DNA of 64,000 nucleotides, taken from NCBI GenBank assembly GCA_911728435.2, contig CAJVRQ020000086.1, positions 34,115-98,114 on the forward strand, written 5' to 3'. Shown here one piece after another: positions 61,501 through 64,000 of the stretch. A program made the position numbers and the translations under genes. Source of the stretch: Apoderus coryli. Its lineage: Eukaryota; Arthropoda; Insecta; Coleoptera; Attelabidae. Below the pieces are notes generated by a model. That model was given only the letters and a program-made list of their open reading frames with translations. It searched no databases and was not told where the DNA came from. How positions within the stretch are numbered: the stretch's first letter is position 1; each line of letters begins with the position of its first letter.

Positions 61501-64000
61501 TCACCAATAAAATTTACTTTTAAATTCTAAGTGTGAAAACAGCTTTTTGGGAGCCATTTGAAAAGTTTAATTCTAAATAACAAAATTTTAGTAACACAAC
61601 GCGCTAATTCGTTGTAAATTGCTTATTTACGCGTAATCTAACTTATTTTCACTAATAAAATTTACTTTTAAATTCTAAGTAAGAAAACAGCTTTTTGGGA
61701 GCCATTTGAATAGTTTAATTCTAAATAACAAAATTTTAGTAACAAAACGCTCTAATTCGTTCTAATTTGCTTTTTTATGCCTAATCTAATTTCTTTTGAC
61801 TAATAAAATTTACTTTTAATTTCTAAGTGAGAAAACAGCTTTTTGGGAGCCATTTGAAAAGTTTAATTCTAAATAACAAAATTTTAGTAACAAAACGCTC
61901 TAAATCGTTCTAATTTGCTTTTTTATGCTTAATCTAATTTTATTAGTATAAAATTTACTTTTAAATTCCAAGTGAGAAAACAGCTTTTTGGGAGCCATTT
62001 GAAAAGTTTAATTCTAAATAACAAAATTTTAGTAACAAAACGCGCTAATTCGTTCTAAATTGCTTATTTACGCTTAGTCTAACTTATTTTCACTAATAAA
62101 ATTTACTTTTAAATTCTAAGTGTGAAAACAGCTTTTTGGGAGCCATTTGAAAAGTTTAATTCTAAATAACAAAATTTTAGTAACAAAACGCGCTAATTCG
62201 TTGTAAATTGCTTATTTACGCTTAGTCTAACTTATTTTCACTAATAAAATTTACTTTTAAATTCTAAGTAAGAAAACAGCTTTTTGGGAGCCATTTGAAA
62301 AGTTTAATTCTAAATAACAAAATTTTAGTAACAAAACGCTCTAATTCGTTCTAATTTGCTTTTTTATGCTTAATCTAATTTCTTTTGACTAATAAAATTT
62401 ACTTTTAATTTCTAAGTGAGAAAACAGCTTTTTGGGAGCCATTTGAAACGTTTAATTCTAAATAACAAAATTTTAGTAACAAAACGCTCTAATTCGTTCT
62501 AATTTGCTTTTTTATGCTTAATCTAACTTATTTTCACTAATAAAATTTACTTTTAATTTCTAAGTGAGAAAACAGCTTTTTGGGAGCCATTTGAAAAGTT
62601 TAATTCTAAATAACAAAATTTCAGTAACAAAACGCGCTAAATCGTTCTAATTTGCTTTTTTATGCTTAATCTAATTTCTTTAGACTAATAAAATTTACTT
62701 TTAAATTCTAAGTGAGAAAACAGCTTTTTGGGAGCCATTTGAAACGTTTAATTCTAAATAACAAAATTTTAGTAACAAAACGCTCTAATTCGTTCTAATT
62801 TGCTTTTTTATGCTTAATCTAATTTCTTTTGACTAATAAAATTTACTTTTAATTTCTAAGTGAGAAAACAGCTTTTTGGGAGCCATTTGAAACGTTTAAT
62901 TCTAAATAACAAAATTTTAGTAACAAAACGCTCTAATTCGTTCTAATTTGCTTTTTTATGCTTAATCTAACTTATTTTCACTAATAAAATTTACTTTTAA
63001 TTTCTAAGTGAGAAAACAGCTTTTTGGGAGCCATTTGAAAAGTTTAATTCTAAATAACAAAATTTCAGTAACAAAACGCGCTAAATCGTTCTAATTTGCT
63101 TTTTTATGCTTAATCTAATTTCTTTTGACTAATAAAATTTACTTTTAAATTCTAAGTGAGAAAACAGCTTTTTGGGAGCCATTTGAACGTTTAATTCTAA
63201 ATATCAAAATTTTAGTAACAAAACGCGCTAATTCGTTCTAAATTGCTTATTTACGCTTAATCTAACTTATTTTCACCAATAAAATTTACTTTTAAATTCT
63301 AAGTGTGAAAACAGCTTTTTGGGAGCCATTTGAAAAGTTTAATTCTAAATAACAAAATTTTAGTAACAAAACGCGCTAATTCGTTGTAAATTGCTTATTT
63401 ACGCTTAATCTAACTTATTTTCACTAATAAAATTTACTTTTAAATTCTAAGTAAGAAAACAGCTTTTTGGGAGCCATTTGAAAAGTTTAATTCTAAATAA
63501 CAAAATTTCAGTAACAAAACGCTCTAATTCGTTCTAATTTGCTTTTTTATGCTTAATCTAATTTCTTTTGACTAATAAAATTTACTTTTAAATTCTAAGT
63601 GAGAAAACAGCTTTTTGGGAGCCATTTGAAAAGTTTAATTCTAAATAACAAAATTTTAGTAACAAACGCTCTAAATCGTTCTAAATTGCTTTTTTATGCT
63701 TAATCTAATTTCTTTTGACTAATAAAATTTACTTTTAAATTCTAAGTGAGAAAACAGCTTTTTGGGAGCCATTTGAAAAGTTTAATTCTAAATAACAAAA
63801 TTTTAGTACCAATACGCGCTAATTCGTTCTAAATTGCTTATTTACGCTTAATCTAACTTATTTTCACCAATAAAATTTACTTTTAAATTCTAAGTATGAA
63901 AACAGCTTTTTGGGAGCCATTTGAAAAGTTTAATTCTAAATAACAAAATTTTAGTAACAAAACGCGCTAATTCGTTGTAAATTGCTTATTTACGCTTAGT
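49533..64000 (+). repeat. 148-bp satellite, array 3 (about 98 monomers, continues past the window)
   Basis: The same satellite and orientation as arrays 1 and 2. The first bases (TTAATCTAACTCATTTTCAC) continue the monomer broken by the piggyBac relic, and the rare CTCATTTTCAC variant is the one expected at that slot of the 2.1-kb unit. Part of the array (about 53.1-53.8 kb) repeats the unusual monomer run at 40.9-41.6 kb (TTCTAATTGAGAAAAC at both). Monomers with AACAAACGCTC (one A lost) and CTTTTTTTCAC occur at 55.8-56.8 kb. No gene is seen; the 60-codon frame at 51636-51818 is satellite read on the other strand. Confidence 0.98.
57470..60230 (+). repeat. Short higher-order repeat: 5-monomer and 4-monomer units
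   Basis: The TTTTATTAGTATAAAA monomer occurs at 57808, 58545, 59134 and 59871, with steps of 737, 589 and 737 bp (5, 4 and 5 monomers). Outside this block the same marker is much farther apart (51758, 54415, then 61938). Each unit also contains the TTTTTATGCCTAATC and CTTAGTCTAAC monomers, in nearly constant order, showing recent local expansion. Confidence 0.8.

Noticed and set aside
3381..64000. CENP-B box in the monomer
   Set aside because: TTCGTTCTAA or TTCGTTGTAA matches the first half (TTCGNNNNA) of the mammalian motif, but the CGGG half is absent, and the motif is not expected in insects. At most a partial resemblance.

Overview
The window is eukaryotic, repeat-rich heterochromatin and almost certainly comes from an insect or other arthropod. 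It contains no ordinary single-copy gene. The evidence is two different BEL/Pao LTR retrotransposons, a decayed piggyBac element, a DNA transposon carrying part of a multi-copy arthropod protein family, and about 52 kb of an AT-rich tandem satellite. Order and species cannot be fixed from the sequence.

Layout: (1) 1-3380 is the 3' part of a plus-strand BEL/Pao element (RT, RNase H, integrase, 3' LTR), cut by the window start. (2) 3381-28939 is satellite. (3) 28940-36352 is a complete minus-strand BEL/Pao element with two 192-bp LTRs in which I see no difference, flanked by a 4-bp duplication ACGC. (4) Inside its pol gene, at 30703-32086, sits a 1384-bp DNA transposon with CACAGGCC termini and a TTA duplication. 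It carries its own 218-codon cysteine-rich ORF. (5) 36353-48116 is satellite. (6) 48117-49532 is a 1416-bp internally deleted piggyBac relic flanked by TTAA. (7) 49533-64000 is satellite.

The satellite monomer is 148 bp and about 76% AT, and it keeps one orientation throughout. I estimate roughly 350 copies. There are two interleaved types. Type A reads TTTTTTATGCTTAATC and CTAATTTCTTTTGAC (or TTTAGAC); type B reads TTATTTACGCTTAATC and CTAACTTATTTTCAC. Marker variants recur at multi-monomer spacings (737, 885, 1329, 2071, 2218, 2770, 4840, 4982 and about 7750 bp), so the array is built from nested higher-order repeats and large recent duplications.

The elements do not form a pathway. They form a readable stratigraphy: satellite, then BEL insertion, then a DNA transposon inside the BEL; separately, a piggyBac element landed in a satellite TTAA. 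The most notable points are that removing the DNA transposon plus one TTA restores a single 1757-codon gag-pol frame, that the two BEL elements inserted about 8 bp apart in the monomer, that fold-back micro-inversions recur at one monomer position, and that a cluster of homopolymer indels suggests local assembly error.
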